Assembly (NCBI RefSeq): GCF_023700005.1
Contig: NZ_JAMLJK010000001.1
Coordinates: forward strand, 558,001 to 622,000
Length of the DNA: 64,000 nucleotides
Direction: 5' to 3'
Source: Larsenimonas rhizosphaerae
Lineage (GTDB): Bacteria > Pseudomonadota > Gammaproteobacteria > Pseudomonadales > Halomonadaceae
The position numbers were made by a program, and so were the translations under genes. Shown here piece after piece: positions 26,192-35,909 of the stretch. A model generated the notes under the pieces. It made no database searches. It was given only the letters and a program-made list of their open reading frames with translations, and had not been told where the DNA came from. Within the stretch, counting starts at the first letter, position 1. Every line of letters starts with the position of its first letter.

Positions 26192-28518
26192 GCGAGCCTG
26201 GTATCGAGGCATCACCCTACCGGGTCGCGGTGCGAAGCCTGTGTGACTTTACTGCACGTACCGGCGATCTGGATCTGCGCTTTACCCCCTCACCGACCGC
26301 GCAGGAGGGGGTAGAGGGGCATCAGCGGGTGGCGGCCGGACGAGGCGAGACGTTCGAAGCCGAAGTTACCCTGTCGGCGCGGTCGGGTCGGGTAGAGGTC
26401 AGCGGGCGTTGTGACGGCATTGACATGCAGGGCCCGCACGGGCCGGAAGTGCAGGAAATCAAGACCCACCGCGGGGCACTGGATGCCATGCCGGCCAATC
26501 AGCGGGCACTGCACTGGGCCCAGGCATGTGTCTATGCCGCTCTGATCTGTCGGGCGCGAGCGCTTCATGGCATGCAGGTGGTACTGATTTACTTCGATAT
26601 TGCCACCGAGCAGGAAACCCGGCTGGAGCAGTGGTGGAGTGCCGAGGCCCTCGATGATTTCTTCATCGATGAGGTGACACGCTTTCAGGCCTTTGCCGAT
26701 CAGGAGCTGGCGCATCGCGCCGCACGTGATCAGGCACTGACAACGCTTGCCTTTCCCTTTGCAGATTTTCGCCCCGGCCAGCGCCCACTGGCCGAGAACG
26801 TATACAAGGCAGCCCATCTGGGGCGTCATGCCCTGCTGGAAGCCCCGACCGGGCTGGGCAAGACCCTGGGCACACTGTTTCCCATGCTGAAGGCCATGCC
26901 GGACCGGCTGGATCGGGTTTTTTTTCTGACGGCGCGAACGACCGGTCGGCAGCTGGCGCTGGATGGCCTTGCTGCGCTGGGGGCCGCCGACCGGGTGCCG
27001 GTGCGAGTGCTGGAACTGCGCGCCCGAGACAAGGCCTGCGAGCATCCTGATCTGGCCTGTCACGGTGATTCCTGTCCACTGGCGCAAGGGTTCTATGATC
27101 GCCTGCCGGCCGCGCGCCAGGCCTGTGCAACGCAGACCGGGCTGCTGGATGGTCCGGCCCTGCGTACTCAGGCCCTGACGCACGGTATCTGCCCGTATTA
27201 TCTGGGGCAGGAGATGGCGCGCTGGTCGGATGTCATCATTGGCGACGTCAATCATTACTTTGATCTCAGTGCCATGCTTCATGCATTGACGCGGCAACAA
27301 CGCTGGCAGGTGGGCGTGCTGGTGGATGAGGCGCATAACCTGGTCGATCGCGTGCGGGGCATGTATTCCGCCCATCTGGATCAACATCGATTTCGCGCGG
27401 TGCGCCGTCAGACCACGCCCCCTCTGCGTCAGGACATGGACCGCCTGCAGCGGCAATGGCTGGCTCTGAACCGAACGGTACTGGGAGATGAGCGTACGGA
27501 GGCAACGCCTGCCGAGTATGGTGAGCTAAAGGCACTGCCCACCGGGATGATTCGAGCCCTTAAAGGAATCTCGGCGACGCTGACCGAGATGATGGCGACC
27601 TCGCCATTGCCGCTGGACAGTGACCTGTTGAACCTTTACTTCGATGTACTGCACCTGATTCGCCTGGCCGAGCGCGTTGACGAAGACCACTTCATGGCGG
27701 ACCTTGAGGTTATCACTCCGGCGCGTGGCCGATATCGTGATACCCGGTTGAGCCTTCGCTGTGTGCTGCCGGCCGCTCTGCTGGCCCCTCGCTGGCAGGC
27801 GGCCCGGTCTGCGGTGCTGTTTTCTGCCACCCTGAGCCCGGCGGCCTATTATCGACGCCTGCTGGGGCTTGAAACGGCGACATACCACTCGGTAGCGTCC
27901 CCCTTTACCGCCGGACAACTGCAGGTGCATGTGGAGCGACATGTATCAACGCGCTACCGCGACAGGGCAGCCTCGCTGGCACCAATGGCCAGGGTGATGG
28001 CTGATCGGTTCATGCAGCAGCCCGGCAATTATCTGGCCTTTTTCAGTAGTTATGCCTATCTGCGTGACGCGCGGGCGGCCTTCATGCAGGCCTTTCCATC
28101 CATCCCGGTGTGGGCGCAGGACGCCCGTATGGACGAGTCCGCCCGCAGTGCCTTTCTGGCTCGTTTCGAGGAAGGCGGGCAGGGGATCGGGTTTGTGGTG
28201 CTGGGCGGCATTTTCGGCGAGGGCATTGATTTGCCCGGCACGCGATTGATCGGAGCGTTTATCGCCACGCTGGGACTTGCTCAGGTTAACCCGGTCAATG
28301 AAGCGATGCGCCGACGGCTCGATCAGTACCTGGGTCATGGCTACGATTACGTGTACCTGTACCCCGGATTGACGCGCGTGGTGCAGGCCGCCGGGCGAGT
28401 GATTCGAACGCCCGAGGATACCGGCGTCATTCATCTGATGGATGACCGCTTTGACCGGGCCGAGGTGCAGGCGCTGTTGCCGACATGGTGGGAGCTGGGA
28501 CGTCACGACCCTGAATGA
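26188..28518 (+). CDS. DinG/XPD-family Fe-S helicase with fused N-terminal RecB/Cas4-like nuclease domain
   Basis: 776 aa. Residues 1-200 form a PD-(D/E)XK nuclease: His45, Asp76 in GRCDGI, Glu90 and Lys92 in QEIKT, and Gln112 to Tyr116 in QACVY, a full RecB-family motif set. Then superfamily 2 helicase: Walker A APTGLGKT (219-226), DEAH box VDEAHNL (379-385), and the terminal motif VQAAGRVIRTPED. Cysteines at 284, 291/296, 312 and 335 are placed like the Fe-S cluster of DinG/XPD. It should unwind 5' to 3' and cut DNA. Overlap with the FAN1 gene suggests joint action. Confidence 0.9.
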   Translation: MSEPGIEASPYRVAVRSLCDFTARTGDLDLRFTPSPTAQEGVEGHQRVAAGRGETFEAEVTLSARSGRVEVSGRCDGIDMQGPHGPEVQEIKTHRGALDAMPANQRALHWAQACVYAALICRARALHGMQVVLIYFDIATEQETRLEQWWSAEALDDFFIDEVTRFQAFADQELAHRAARDQALTTLAFPFADFRPGQRPLAENVYKAAHLGRHALLEAPTGLGKTLGTLFPMLKAMPDRLDRVFFLTARTTGRQLALDGLAALGAADRVPVRVLELRARDKACEHPDLACHGDSCPLAQGFYDRLPAARQACATQTGLLDGPALRTQALTHGICPYYLGQEMARWSDVIIGDVNHYFDLSAMLHALTRQQRWQVGVLVDEAHNLVDRVRGMYSAHLDQHRFRAVRRQTTPPLRQDMDRLQRQWLALNRTVLGDERTEATPAEYGELKALPTGMIRALKGISATLTEMMATSPLPLDSDLLNLYFDVLHLIRLAERVDEDHFMADLEVITPARGRYRDTRLSLRCVLPAALLAPRWQAARSAVLFSATLSPAAYYRRLLGLETATYHSVASPFTAGQLQVHVERHVSTRYRDRAASLAPMARVMADRFMQQPGNYLAFFSSYAYLRDARAAFMQAFPSIPVWAQDARMDESARSAFLARFEEGGQGIGFVVLGGIFGEGIDLPGTRLIGAFIATLGLAQVNPVNEAMRRRLDQYLGHGYDYVYLYPGLTRVVQAAGRVIRTPEDTGVIHLMDDRFDRAEVQALLPTWWELGRHDPE

Positions 28519-28566
28519 ACAGAGCGTCGCGGTGCGGTGGGTGATCGGGCAGGACTGCTCGATGGA

Positions 28567-29610
28567 TCAGTCGTCAGGGGCCTGTCGGCACAGCAGCTGG
28601 TGTCGACGCCGCCACAGGTAGATACCGGCAGCCATCAGGCCGGCGGTCAGGGCAATACTGGCAGCAGCCAGAGACCACAGGGCGTGTTCGGCATCAGCAT
28701 CGCGGCGATCAAGGGTGTCTTTCAGCGCATGAAATACCCGGCCTTCCAGGGTGTGCAGGTGATCAATGCGGGTGGTCTGAAGGCTGAACCACCGGGAGGG
28801 ATCGCGATCGAATCCGCCATGGCCCGCCTGGCGCACAATCCAGTCTCGTTCGGCCTCGATGTCCTGTTCATTGACGGCCTCCATCACAGCCTCGCCACTG
28901 TGCACCATGGCGGGAGAGGCCTGAATGCGAAAGGCATAGAGGTAATTGCTCTGCTGCCGGATCAGCGACATGAAACGGCGGAACTGTGCCGTCGGCATGG
29001 CATCGTTGGCATAGGCCCAGGCCCCCAGGGCGCGCTCAAGGCCGGCATCGTCCTTGAGCAGGGCCAGGCTGTACCAGCTGAGCCACTGGCGCCTGATCAT
29101 GATGTCATCGGTATGGGTGGAGGCGTCCTTCAGATCAGTTATCAGATGGCGGTTTATCTCGGTGTAGTAACGAAGCAGCCCATCCAGCTCGTAGTGGTGG
29201 GCATCGACAAGTTCACGCGTGCTGCCAAGCGCATCCAGGCGCTGGTGCATCATGTCGTTGCTGGTATGTTCAAGCGATTCGGGCAGTGCATCACGCAGGG
29301 AAGTGTAGGTTGCCTGCCAGCGGGAGAGGGCTTCGTCGGTCGCTGTACGCTGGCGCGTCAATTGCCGGGTCAGTGTGGCGCTGTCATCACCCAGTACGGC
29401 TGCAGATAATCCACGCTCGCGCTGCAGTTGATGCACGAGTTCACTGCCGGCCATGGTCAGCCTGGCGAGCTGAAGCTCATGGCCTGCCTGATGTGTAATG
29501 CGCCATTGCTGAAGGGCACTGAACAAGAGGAAGGCCACCAGGAGTGCTCCGGACCCTGCAAGCCCAGCCGCAATGGCCAGACGGAAGGGCGAGTAAGTGA
29601 AGCGTTCCAT
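28567..29610 (-). CDS. Membrane protein with nitrate/nitrite-sensing (NIT) type periplasmic domain
   Basis: 347 aa from the ATG at 29610; upstream only a TTG at 29652 is available. One N-terminal membrane helix (about 8-30), a large periplasmic helical domain with LVHQLQRERGLSAAVLGD, the NIT-domain entry motif, and a second helix near the end (about 315-337) followed by a short basic tail. No HAMP, kinase, GGDEF or methyl-accepting domain is attached. NIT domains normally sense nitrate and nitrite in receptors, so this looks like a sensor without output. No nitrate genes lie nearby. Confidence 0.72.
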   Translation of the reverse strand: MERFTYSPFRLAIAAGLAGSGALLVAFLLFSALQQWRITHQAGHELQLARLTMAGSELVHQLQRERGLSAAVLGDDSATLTRQLTRQRTATDEALSRWQATYTSLRDALPESLEHTSNDMMHQRLDALGSTRELVDAHHYELDGLLRYYTEINRHLITDLKDASTHTDDIMIRRQWLSWYSLALLKDDAGLERALGAWAYANDAMPTAQFRRFMSLIRQQSNYLYAFRIQASPAMVHSGEAVMEAVNEQDIEAERDWIVRQAGHGGFDRDPSRWFSLQTTRIDHLHTLEGRVFHALKDTLDRRDADAEHALWSLAAASIALTAGLMAAGIYLWRRRHQLLCRQAPDD

Positions 29611-29705
29611 GATGGCGTGGCCCGATGTGGCGAAGGAATTACCCGATAGCAATGTTATCGCAGGTTATACCGGTAGCTTTAGCACGGATGAGTCCTGTCC
29701 TGGTG

Positions 29706-30509
29706 TCAGGCGCTGGTCGTGCGGTATCGGGCATTCACAAAGCAGTACCCGCCATAGGCGATAAGCCCCAGCGCGACGGCCAGCAGCAGCCATGGGCCGA
29801 AGGGCTGTTGGGCCACGGTTGTCAGCGCACCGCCCAGCCCCTTGGCCTGGCTTGGGTCCGTATGAAGTGCTGAAAGGCACAGGAATCCGCCAATGATCAG
29901 GAAGACCACGCCGCGGGCCGACAGCCCCCAGCGGGCAATGGCATCAGCGATCCTGAGCTGATGTTCCGGCATCTTTTCGGTATGCCAGCTTTTGCGGTAA
30001 CTGCGTTTGATGGCGCGCTGAAACTGACGCAGGCCGACAAGCGCCACGATAATGCCCAGAACACCGATGGCAATCAGCCCGCCGGGGTGCTGCATGACCA
30101 TGGCCGTGCGCTGGGAGGTGCTTGAGGAGGAGCTGGCACTTTGCATCAACAGGTTGATGCAGCGCCATGCGACGGTAGCGTAGGTGAGCCCGCTGATGAC
30201 AAAGCCCGTGCGTACCAGAATGCCTTTCAGGCCGTTGCCCTTGTCTTCGGAATCCAGTACCGCCTGAATGATGCGCCAGGCGGTATAGCTGAGCAGGCCT
30301 ATGGACAGAACCACCATCAGAGTCGTTCCCAGTGTTTTCGAGGCCATGTGTGTCACTGCTTCGGAGGCGCCGCCTCGTTGCCCACCCAGACCGAAGGCAG
30401 CCATGGCGGAGAGCCCGCCGATCAATACGTAGACGATGCCCTTGGCCGTGTATCCGGCTCGTGCTGCCAGCGAGACGCCTCGCTGCGTGTTGCCGCTTGT
30501 ATGGTTCAT
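29706..30509 (-). CDS. DUF1206 membrane protein
   Basis: 267 aa from the ATG at 30509 (AGGGAA upstream). Three repeats of a two-helix unit are visible, each beginning with a Ala-Arg-x-Gly-Tyr-type entry (AARAGYTAKGIVYVLIG, VRTGFVISGLTYATVA, ARWGLSARGVVFLIIG), the pattern of DUF1206. About six membrane helices. The function is unknown. Divergent from the MFS gene at 30678. Confidence 0.85.
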   Translation of the reverse strand: MNHTSGNTQRGVSLAARAGYTAKGIVYVLIGGLSAMAAFGLGGQRGGASEAVTHMASKTLGTTLMVVLSIGLLSYTAWRIIQAVLDSEDKGNGLKGILVRTGFVISGLTYATVAWRCINLLMQSASSSSSTSQRTAMVMQHPGGLIAIGVLGIIVALVGLRQFQRAIKRSYRKSWHTEKMPEHQLRIADAIARWGLSARGVVFLIIGGFLCLSALHTDPSQAKGLGGALTTVAQQPFGPWLLLAVALGLIAYGGYCFVNARYRTTSA

Positions 30510-30677
30510 TACAATTCCCTGTATATGATGCGCATGGACGCTTCTTGCGGCGCGCTTGATGCATGATGTTACTACGCCCGGGAGTGTCGGGCTTGCGCAG
30601 TTTTTCATGAGAGCCGGTTGCGGCTGGTGGGAGTTTAGCTAACATGGCCCCCTCCTACGACCGACAGAGACCCCCTC

Positions 30678-31874
30678 ATGAATCCGCCCCCGTCCTATCG
30701 GCTCGGTGCACCGCTGGTGTTGCTGATGGCCATTACCACCGGTGTAGCGGTCGCCAGCAACTACTATGCCCAGCCGCTGCTTCATACGATTGCAGATCAG
30801 CTGGGGCTGTCCTTTGCCAGTGCCGGTATCATCGTGACCGTGGCGCAGCTGGGGTATGCGGCCGGCCTGCTGCTTCTGGTGCCTCTGGGCGATCTGCTGG
30901 ATCGCAGGAACATGATCGGCGTCATGATGCTTCTGGCCGCGACCGGCCTGTTCATCAGTGCCAATGCCGACAGCCTGCCGGTACTGCTGGCCGGCACGGC
31001 ACTCACCGGTATTTTTTCGGTGGTGGCGCAGGTGCTGGTGCCCTTTGCCGCCACCCTGGCGGAACCGGAGCAGCGGGGCAGGGTAGTGGGTACCGTCATG
31101 AGCGGCCTGTTACTGGGCATCCTGCTGGCCCGGACCGTGTCCGGCACCCTGTCCAGTCTGGGGAGCTGGCGAACGGTCTACTGGGTCGCGGGCATCCTGA
31201 TGCTGATCAATGCTGCCGTGCTGTATCGCGCCCTGCCGTCGTATAAAAGCGAGACCCGCATGTCCTATGCGGCACTTCTGGCCTCTATCGGCCATCTGTT
31301 CGTGAAACATGGCCTGCTGCGCCAGCGTGCCCTGCTGGGGTTTTTAAGCTTTGCCATGTTCAGTGCGCTCTGGACCTCGGTAGCCTTCCTGCTGTCGAGC
31401 GCACCCTATCATTACAGCGATGCCGCCATTGGGCTTTTCGGGCTGGCAGGCGCTGCCGGTGCGCTGGCCGCACGTCAGGCCGGTCATCTGGTGGACCAGG
31501 GGCGCGGGCATCAGACCACTCTGGGCGGGCTGGTTCTGCTGGTACTGGCCTGGGGCCTGCTGTGGTGGGCGCCCCATGAACTGGCCATTCTGGTGTTGGC
31601 CATCATCCTGCTGGATCTGGCCGTTCAGGCGGTCCACATTACCAATCTGAATCTGATTTATTCGCTGGATCAGGCTGCCCGCAATCGCCTGAATGCCGGC
31701 TACATGACCTGTTATTTTCTGGGGGGCGCCGCAGGCTCTCTGGCATCTGCGTGGGCGTACCAGCACCTTGAATGGAATGGCGTTGCCCTGCTGGGGCTCG
31801 GACTGGCGCTGGCGGCGGCGGTTGCAGGGATGGCCGGGCGGCCCTCGCGTGAGGGCCGCCACGACACGGCTTAA
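30678..31874 (+). CDS. Major facilitator superfamily transporter
   Basis: 398 aa, about 12 hydrophobic segments. The loop 2-3 motif is LLLVPLGDLLDRRNMIGVMM (normal G-x3-D-R-x-G-R-R/K form with changes). The layout resembles drug:proton antiporters of the DHA1 branch. The substrate is unknown. ATG 30678 follows an AGAGACCCCCTC stretch. The stop overlaps the stop of the convergent dihydroxyacetone kinase gene. Confidence 0.82.
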   Translation: MNPPPSYRLGAPLVLLMAITTGVAVASNYYAQPLLHTIADQLGLSFASAGIIVTVAQLGYAAGLLLLVPLGDLLDRRNMIGVMMLLAATGLFISANADSLPVLLAGTALTGIFSVVAQVLVPFAATLAEPEQRGRVVGTVMSGLLLGILLARTVSGTLSSLGSWRTVYWVAGILMLINAAVLYRALPSYKSETRMSYAALLASIGHLFVKHGLLRQRALLGFLSFAMFSALWTSVAFLLSSAPYHYSDAAIGLFGLAGAAGALAARQAGHLVDQGRGHQTTLGGLVLLVLAWGLLWWAPHELAILVLAIILLDLAVQAVHITNLNLIYSLDQAARNRLNAGYMTCYFLGGAAGSLASAWAYQHLEWNGVALLGLGLALAAAVAGMAGRPSREGRHDTA

Positions 31875-33517
31875 ACCAGCGCTTCAAACGCTCTGGCGAT
31901 GGCCTCCGCGCCGGGATCGATAACGCCTTCCAGCCGGTCGGCCGGCACATAGGACGACCGGCCTGCACCGGCGTTTGCCAACGTGGCGGTGTATTCGGCT
32001 CCCTCGCGGGCTGCACGGGCGGCGCCTTCCAGCCCCTTGCCCTGTTCAAGCGCCTTGATGGCCGGCCATAGCGCATCCATCATGGTGCGATCCCCCGGTT
32101 GTGCGCCGCCATAGGTCTGCATGCGGTTGGCACCCTGGGTGAGGGCATGCGCCCAGTCGTCGTTATTGGCCAGTTCGGCGGCACTGGCCGTGAACAGGAT
32201 GGACAGCAGCACGCCGCTGGACCCGCCCATGTCACGCGCCAGCAGTTCGCCGATGCCGGCCAGCAGTGCCGGCCAGTTGTCAGCCGGCAGACGCTGATGC
32301 CGGAGAGCCTTCTGAATGGCATCCACGCCTTCCTTCAGGCTGCTGCCGGCATCGCCATCCCCCGTTCTGGCATCCAGCTCATCCAGGGCCTCCCGTGACT
32401 CGCCGATGGCCACCAGCACCTTGTTCAGGCAGGCCGTCATGGCATCATTTTGTGGCGCATTATCGTAAAGGGCGCGCTGTTCATCGCGTGTGTCCGGCTC
32501 GAACCAGGCCGGTGCCGTCACATGACGAATGCCGGGCCAGCCGGGAGCCGTGGAAGGGGCGCTCAGCGCGGTGGCCAGATCATCCTCGAACGGCAGCAGG
32601 GTGATGGAAAAGCCGTGCATGTCCAGCGAGGTCATCATCGGCGCCGGGCCGATCAGCATGGGTAGCCGCTCCGGTCCCAGCTGATCGAGCAGGTCAAAGG
32701 TCAGCGTGCTCATCTCCTGACTGGAACAGCAGCCCAGGTTGTTGAGCAGGGCGATGAGCGGAACGCGCTTGCCGTGCCGGGCATCCATCGCCTCCAGCAG
32801 CGGTGAGAGCACCAGATTGAGGGCATCGCGGGCATTGTCGGGGCTGACCTCCCGGGCGCCGGTTTCGTTATGAATGCCCAGCCCCAGTTCGGGGCGTCGT
32901 TCCTCACGTGTCTGACCGGGCAGGGCGGCGCCTTCCAGCGCCATGCCCATCGACATCAGTCGGCCGGCAGCGTCTTCTGCCAGGCGTGCCACCTCCGAAA
33001 GGGAGTGCCCCTGGGTGGCGTAATAGCCCGCCACCTTGTGCACGGCAACGGTGCCGGCAATGCCGCGGGGCTGGGTCACATCGTCCAGCGCGATATCATC
33101 GGACACGATCACCATTTCCACCTTCAGTCCTTCGAGTCTGGCGCGTTCGGCAGCCAGGCCGAAGTTCAGGCGATCTCCGGTGTAGTTCTTGACGATCAAC
33201 AGGCAGCCGGCCGTGCCACAGACTTCCCGAATCCCCGCCAGTACGGCCTCGACACTGGGCGAGGCAAAAATGCTGCCGGATACCGCCCCTGTCAGCATGC
33301 CTTCACCAACAAATCCGGCATGCGCGGGTTCATGACCTGCGCCCCCTCCGGAGAGCACAGCCACCTTGTCTGCTCCCTGTTCGTTACGACACCAGTCGGC
33401 GCGCACCATGATGCGCATGCCACTGGCATGGGTCGATAGTCGAACAGAGCGAAGGTGCGCCTCTGCTGCCAGCAGTTCATCGACAACAGCATCGGCGTCA
33501 TTGTAAAAGCGCTTCAT
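31871..33517 (-). CDS. ATP-dependent dihydroxyacetone kinase (DhaK-DhaL fusion)
   Basis: 548 aa. The N-terminal DhaK domain (1-330) has SGGGAGHEPAHAGFVGEGML and LLNNLGCCSSQEMST. The C-terminal DhaL/Dak2 domain (about 350-548) has ELDARTGDGDAGSSLKEG with the Asp triad that holds Mg-ATP, and GGSSGVLLSILF. The fusion uses ATP directly, unlike the PEP:PTS-linked DhaKLM enzymes. It phosphorylates dihydroxyacetone or glyceraldehyde for glycolysis. AGGAAG precedes the ATG. No glycerol dehydrogenase gene lies beside it. Confidence 0.93.
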   Translation of the reverse strand: MKRFYNDADAVVDELLAAEAHLRSVRLSTHASGMRIMVRADWCRNEQGADKVAVLSGGGAGHEPAHAGFVGEGMLTGAVSGSIFASPSVEAVLAGIREVCGTAGCLLIVKNYTGDRLNFGLAAERARLEGLKVEMVIVSDDIALDDVTQPRGIAGTVAVHKVAGYYATQGHSLSEVARLAEDAAGRLMSMGMALEGAALPGQTREERRPELGLGIHNETGAREVSPDNARDALNLVLSPLLEAMDARHGKRVPLIALLNNLGCCSSQEMSTLTFDLLDQLGPERLPMLIGPAPMMTSLDMHGFSITLLPFEDDLATALSAPSTAPGWPGIRHVTAPAWFEPDTRDEQRALYDNAPQNDAMTACLNKVLVAIGESREALDELDARTGDGDAGSSLKEGVDAIQKALRHQRLPADNWPALLAGIGELLARDMGGSSGVLLSILFTASAAELANNDDWAHALTQGANRMQTYGGAQPGDRTMMDALWPAIKALEQGKGLEGAARAAREGAEYTATLANAGAGRSSYVPADRLEGVIDPGAEAIARAFEALV

Positions 33518-33970
33518 CGGTCTTCCTGCATTGATGAGTGTCGTTACAGGGTAGCGCGCAAACCGGCATGGATGCGCGTTTACAACGTGTTCTTTGGTGG
33601 AAGGCCTGTTTACATCGGTCTGGCCTGATGGACAGGGTGGTCATTGTCGGTTGCTATCGCGGTGTATGCCTTTATCATGGCGCGCCCGGGCAACGCTGGT
33701 CAGGTCATGGATGAGGACGCCAGCCGACTCGCTCGGCCACTGGAGAAATGCATCGGTGCGGCGAGGTATTCGCAGCGGCATGCCATCGCGTCGTATGCCG
33801 TGGACGCTACCGCACCAGCCATTTCACCGCGTCGCCCCTTCTGACCCGCCCCCCGGAATACGCCGGACCCACTCCGGATTACACGCGTTTGACCACTCAT
33901 GTCGTTGATGAGAGATGGCTGCAGGGACGAAAACGTTACTCATGATGAAAGACAACGATGGAGAAGGACT
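33518..33970. other. Intergenic region without recognisable gene
   Basis: About 450 bp between the divergent kinase and BCCT genes. Short open frames occur on both strands but none has a ribosome binding site or family similarity. It should carry the promoters of both genes; an osmoregulated promoter for the BCCT carrier is expected here but no clear boxes can be named. Confidence 0.5.
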
Positions 33971-35632
33971 TTGACGCGTACATCGGATAACGAAAAAAAG
34001 GATGAGGCCGACGCCGGCGAAGGGATACCGGCACCCACGGGCGATTCCAACATGATCGATACCGATTATGTCATCGGACAGGACAATTTTCAGGGCCGCG
34101 TGCTGTTCAACGTGGATCTGCACGGCAAGGTATTCGGCATATCATCGCTACTGGTGCTGTTATTTGTAGTGCTCACACTGACCATGCAGTCGCAGATGGA
34201 GCCGCTGTTCAACGGTATGCGGGACTGGCTGACGGCCAATCTTTCCTGGTTTTTCATGCTCTCGACCGCGATTTTCGTGGTGCTTGCCGTCGGGCTGATC
34301 TTCAGCCCGCTGGGCAGGGTACGGCTGGGTGGTGTCGAGGCCAGGCCCGACCACACCTATATCAGCTGGTTCGCCATGCTGTTTGCTGCCGGTATGGGCA
34401 TCGGGCTGATGTTCTACGGCGTGTCCGAGCCGATCTCGCATTATACGGCGGCCATGGGCGGTACCTCGTTTGAAAATGGCGTCCGTGTCGATAGCGCTCC
34501 GCTGGGCGGTGCCATGGGCGATGAGGCCGCAGCGCGTCAGCTCGGCATGGCTTCCACCATGCTGCACTGGGGGCTTCACCCCTGGGCGATCTACGCGATG
34601 GTTGCGCTGGCACTGGCACTGTTCTCCTTCAACAAGGGGCTGCCGCTGACCATGCGCTCGATCTTCTACCCGGTACTGGGTGAGCGCATCTGGGGGTGGC
34701 CGGGCCATATCGTGGATATCCTGGCGGTCTTTTCCACCCTGTTCGGCCTGGCCACCTCGCTGGGGCTGGGGGCGCAGCAGGCCGCGGCCGGACTGCACTT
34801 CCTGTTCGGTGTGCCGGATACTGATCTCACACGTGTGCTGCTGATTGTCGGGATCACGGCAGTGACCCTGTGCTCGGTTGCCGCGGGTGTCAACGCGGGC
34901 CTCAAGCACCTGTCGGAACTCAACATGGCACTGGCATTTGCCCTGTTGCTGTTCATCCTGTTTACCGGGCCGACGATGGAACTGGTTACCGGGTTTTTCA
35001 ATAACCTCTATGCCTATGCCACCTATCTGCCGGCGCTGTCGATGCCGTTCGGCCGCGAGGATGTTGATTACAGCCAGTCCTGGTCGGCGTTTTACTGGGC
35101 CTGGTGGATCAGCTGGTCCCCGTTCGTGGGCATGTTCATCGCACGTGTCAGCCGTGGCCGTACCGTACGCGAGTTCCTGATCGCCGTACTGCTGGTGCCC
35201 ACGATTGTCTGCGCGTTGTGGATGACGATCTTTGGCGGCACGGCCATCTTCCAGGTGGATGCAGGCCTTGCGGATGTGGCTGATGCAGCGCTGGAGCTCA
35301 AGCTCTTTACCATGCTTGGTCATCTGCCGTGGCAGACGGTGACCTCTCTGGTCGGAGTGTTGCTGATCATGGTGTTCTTCATTACCTCTGCCGACTCCGG
35401 CTCGCTGGTCATCGATACCATCACAGCCGGTGGCAAGATCGATGCACCGACCTCGCAGCGCGTGTTCTGGGCGTTGATCAGTGGCGTCATTGCCATCGCC
35501 CTGCTGCTGGGCGGTGGTCTGGGGGCTCTGCAGGCCATGGTCATCACGACCGGGCTGCCGTTTGCCATCGTGCTGCTGGTGGGCTGCTTTGGCGTGATCA
35601 AGGGGCTGATGTCCGAGCCGCGCGCGAAGTAA
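33971..35632 (+). CDS. BCCT family betaine/choline/carnitine-type transporter
   Basis: 553 aa from a TTG at 33971, preferred for GGAG 7 nt upstream; in-frame ATGs at 33899 and 34052 lack a ribosome binding site. A hydrophilic, acidic N-terminal tail of about 50 residues precedes 12 membrane helices. The family signatures are FAAGMGIGLMFYGVSEP and the helix-8 Trp motif YWAWWISWSPFVGMFIARVS. Glycine appears at the MGIGL sodium/substrate position. It imports a quaternary ammonium compound such as glycine betaine or choline under salt stress. Confidence 0.92.
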   Translation: MTRTSDNEKKDEADAGEGIPAPTGDSNMIDTDYVIGQDNFQGRVLFNVDLHGKVFGISSLLVLLFVVLTLTMQSQMEPLFNGMRDWLTANLSWFFMLSTAIFVVLAVGLIFSPLGRVRLGGVEARPDHTYISWFAMLFAAGMGIGLMFYGVSEPISHYTAAMGGTSFENGVRVDSAPLGGAMGDEAAARQLGMASTMLHWGLHPWAIYAMVALALALFSFNKGLPLTMRSIFYPVLGERIWGWPGHIVDILAVFSTLFGLATSLGLGAQQAAAGLHFLFGVPDTDLTRVLLIVGITAVTLCSVAAGVNAGLKHLSELNMALAFALLLFILFTGPTMELVTGFFNNLYAYATYLPALSMPFGREDVDYSQSWSAFYWAWWISWSPFVGMFIARVSRGRTVREFLIAVLLVPTIVCALWMTIFGGTAIFQVDAGLADVADAALELKLFTMLGHLPWQTVTSLVGVLLIMVFFITSADSGSLVIDTITAGGKIDAPTSQRVFWALISGVIAIALLLGGGLGALQAMVITTGLPFAIVLLVGCFGVIKGLMSEPRAK

Positions 35633-35679
35633 TGATGCGATGAGCGCTCACGGCGCGTGTCTTGCGCGCCACGTATGAA

Positions 35680-35703
35680 AAAGGCGGCCTTCGGGCCGCC
35701 TTT
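35680..35703 (+). terminator. Terminator after the BCCT gene
   Basis: AAAGGCGGCC (35680-35689), loop TTCG, GGCCGCCTTT (35694-35703). Perfect stem with a UUCG tetraloop, followed by CTTGT. A second hairpin, GGCGCG/CGCGCC near 35652-35670, lies just before. Confidence 0.9.
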
Positions 35704-35848
35704 CTTGTGCGCGTGTTTCAAGGTGCATCGGTGCCGAGGCGCGTCTAAACAGGTTTTATTTCAGGCGGTTGCACGCAAGGGCAGGAGCAATAAGGGAAGG
35801 TTGTCACCTTGGTCTCATAAGCCATGGTCTAATGGGTTTTAATGTATG

Positions 35849-35859
35849 ATGTATGACAA
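35849..35859 (+). promoter_or_regulatory. FadR-type GntR operator-like site upstream of kdgD
   Basis: ATGTATGACAA contains the inverted repeat TGT-ATG-ACA, the GT-N-AC half-site pattern of FadR-subfamily operators. It shares the 10-mer TGTATGACAA with the site before the second GntR gene (45192-45202). It lies about 50 bp before the kdgD start, where it could block transcription initiation. Confidence 0.5.
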
Positions 35860-35909
35860 ATTGCCTTCACCATCATCGTATGTTCCATGAATAATCAATG
35901 AGGCGAGCC

